Shown here: positions 62,201 through 64,000 of the stretch, piece after piece | Position numbering within the stretch: the stretch's first letter is position 1 | How the letters are laid out: each line of letters starts with the position of its first letter | NCBI GenBank assembly: GCA_037074615.1 | Contig: CM073545.1 | Location: 19,734,001-19,798,000, forward strand | Source of the DNA: Leucaena leucocephala | Taxonomy: Eukaryota; Streptophyta; Magnoliopsida; Fabales; Fabaceae | Length of the DNA stretch: 64,000 nucleotides | Direction of reading: 5' to 3' | The notes under the pieces: model-generated | The model's input: only the letters and a program-made list of their open reading frames with translations | What the model was told of the DNA's origin: nothing | Database searches by the model: none | Position numbers and translations under genes: made by a program

Positions 62201-63654
62201 GGTTTTGAAATTATTTATCTTGAATGCTTGAGTCCTAGAGAGGACCAGAGGCAGAAACGCAGAGATCTCAAGGTCTTTACTATTGCCTATAAATGGTTTA
62301 CATAACAGGGACAGCTGCTACTCAGCACCTACGGAACCTTTTGAAGCTAATCAGGCTAGACGCAAAGTTAGCTCGTCTTAACAGTGCTTGAAGCACTGGT
62401 AGATGCAATATATAAATGTATTTTCTTAGAGTAACTTTGGATGCTTGTAGACCTTAAAGCCTTAAATATCCACCACAATTAACAGAACTGGTGTTGATTT
62501 TTGCTTTGTATGTCCTTCCGGCCTGTAATTGCTTTGTATGTCCTTGCAGGTTCAAGTTCTTGGTAGCCTCCAGCATCCTCATCTATTGACTTTGCTTGCT
62601 GTTTGCCCTGAAGCGTGGTCACTAGCGTATGAGTACTTACCCAATGGGAGTCTTCAAGACCTCCTATTCCGGGAAAACAGCAATTCCCCTGACATGGAAT
62701 AGCCGAGCACGTATGATTGCTGACATTGCTAGCGCTCTTTGCTTTTTACACACTTCCAAACCCAAAACTATTGTCCATGGTGACCTAAAGCCTGAAACGA
62801 TACTTCTTGACTCAGCACTTACTTGCAAGATATGTGAATTTGGGTTCTGCAGACTGTTGACAGAGGAGTCATTCTATCGTCCTAGTTTCAGATTCAGCGC
62901 TGAGCTAAAAAGTACTTCTCCATATACAGATCCAGAGTCTGAGAGGACTGGACTACTAACACGGAAGTCTGATATCTATTCCTTTGGACTCATCATTTTG
63001 CAACTCCTGACTGGCAGGACTATTCCAGTTGGGTTAGCAGGTGAAGTACGCAAGGCAGTATCATGTGGAAAATTGTCTTCAATTTTGGATTCTTCAGCTG
63101 GAGAATGGCCTCCAGCTGTGGCAACACGATTGGTTGAACTGGGACTGCAATGCTGCCAGCAAAATGGCAGAGATAGACCAGAGCTAACGCCTACTTTGGT
63201 GAGGGAATTGGAGCAATTGCATGTTTCAGAAGACCGACCAGTGCCATCATTTTTCTTATGTCCAATCCTTCAGGTGATTGATGCTTTCATAAATAGATTA
63301 TACCTATTTATGGGGCTTTGTCGTTATTGTGAGTTATAACTATTATGTTGTTCAATTAAACTGCAAGATGATTTGCGTTACTAATTGTAGAACCCCATTT
63401 AAGTTTGTTGAACAAGATGCAGTTATTTGTAGTATTTAACATGGCTCAAATTCTTTGGATTCCTTTTTCATGAAGTAATGCATGATCCCCAGGTTGCAGC
63501 AGACGGATTCACTTACGAAGGGGAAGCCATACGTTAATGGCTGGAAAATGGTCACGAGACTTCTCCCATGACTAATTTAAAATTGAGTCACCTGCATCTG
63601 ACGCCCAATCATGCTCTTCGTCTAGGGATCCAAGACTGGCTTTGCAAATCCTGA
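59233..63654 (+). pseudogene. PUB33: Decayed PUB33-type gene (USP + kinase + U-box), multiply disabled
   Basis: This has the layout of plant U-box receptor-like kinases. Exons: 59233-59383 and 59583-59701 (USP-like start, ESVYVAVGKSVDKAVHLLRW), 60472-60581, 60698-61209, about 61625-62175 (coiled coil and kinase N-lobe), 62550-63273 (kinase C-lobe, IVHGDLKPETILLD) and 63472-63654 (U-box, MHDPQVAADGFTYEGEAIR). Introns are retained, so it is a DNA-level copy and not a processed one. Lesions: frameshifts near 60950, 61656 and 62690; stops TAG TAG at 61702-61707, TGA at 61867-61869 and TAA at 63535-63537 inside the U-box; the last acceptor reads AT instead of AG (63470-63471), and no AG precedes the coiled-coil exon. 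Key kinase residues are also changed: AQGGYG for GQGGYG, VAIR for VAIK, CEFG for CDFG. No functional product is expected. Confidence 0.88.
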
Positions 63655-64000
63655 AGTTCGTATTGATTCATTTATGTACGTTGCAAGTATCTGTAAATGT
63701 AAGTTTTGCATTCATTAGCTGTATTGCGACCCAGCTTCATCATCGGAGCTCATTTAATGGTAGAGTTAGTTCTTTACTGGTCTTTCTGTTTTAAAGAATC
63801 AATCAGATACGATCAATCTGACATATTGTATATACAGAGTTTCCATTAAAGATTCTATAGTTTGGAGAACTAATTATGGAACTGGATGAACATTTCTGCT
63901 ACCTTAAGCGTATTGCTTCTTTTAATCAAGTTTCTTAACGTTACTGGACATGCTTGTCGACAAACTATTTGACATGCCTTGAACAGGTTCAGTAATTTTC
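63655..64000. other. 3' flank of the PUB33-like pseudogene
   Basis: AT-rich, with no coding frame of note up to the window edge. Confidence 0.4.

Noticed and set aside
27594..63654. The idea that PUB13-like, XBAT31-like and PUB33-like loci form a functional ubiquitination cluster
   Set aside because: They belong to different families, have separate promoters and large gaps, and one is a pseudogene; plant genomes contain many E3 genes, so proximity is expected by chance.

Overview
This is a nuclear segment from a flowering plant, almost certainly a eudicot. The evidence is split genes with GT-AG introns, plant-only families (WOX, Dof, SIAMESE-related, XBAT, ARM-repeat PUB), AT-rich intergenic DNA, and plant-type SINE, hAT MITE and RTE-LINE debris. 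I cannot name the species. I see no bacterial, viral or CRISPR content.

Layout from left to right. At 1-2127 is the 3' part of a cytosolic HSP70/HSC70 gene (+), with its first exon outside the window. At 4.1-5.3 kb is a dead 5'-truncated RTE-type LINE. At 6.7-7.8 kb is a WOX2-type homeobox gene (+). From 9.2 to 11.7 kb an old tandem duplication has been interrupted by a hAT-like MITE, an unclassified repeat and three tRNA-derived SINEs. At 12.8-14.1 kb is a gene for a single-pass membrane protein of unknown function (+). At 22.1-23.2 kb is a Dof zinc-finger gene (+). At 27.6-31.2 kb is a four-exon PUB13-type U-box/ARM ubiquitin ligase gene (-). At 39.9-42.5 kb is an eight-exon XBAT31-type ankyrin/RING ligase gene (+). 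From 47.5 to 49.3 kb is a second repeat-rich patch: a SINE, a 737-bp hAT MITE with a perfect 8-bp target-site duplication, a tandem repeat and a possible second SINE type. At 50.6-51.0 kb is an intronless SIAMESE-related CDK-inhibitor gene (-). At 55.7-57.1 kb is a complete four-exon actin gene of 377 codons (+). At 59.2-63.7 kb is a decayed copy of a PUB33-type USP/kinase/U-box gene (+).

The genes do not form a pathway or cluster. Three ubiquitin-ligase-type loci (PUB13-like, XBAT31-like, PUB33-like) lie in 36 kb, but they come from unrelated families and large intergenic spaces separate them. The long gene-free stretches (14.1-22.0, 23.2-27.6, 31.2-39.9, 42.5-47.5 and 51.2-55.7 kb) hold simple repeats and a few transposon relics and no convincing additional genes.

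I found no previously undescribed biological system. The most informative unusual features are the two tandem duplications whose paired copies preserve 'empty sites' for transposon insertions, two SINEs sharing one target site, the multiply disabled PUB33-like pseudogene, and a start-stop uORF (ATGTGA) ahead of the membrane-protein gene. Family and ortholog names rest on recognition of conserved motifs, not on database searches.
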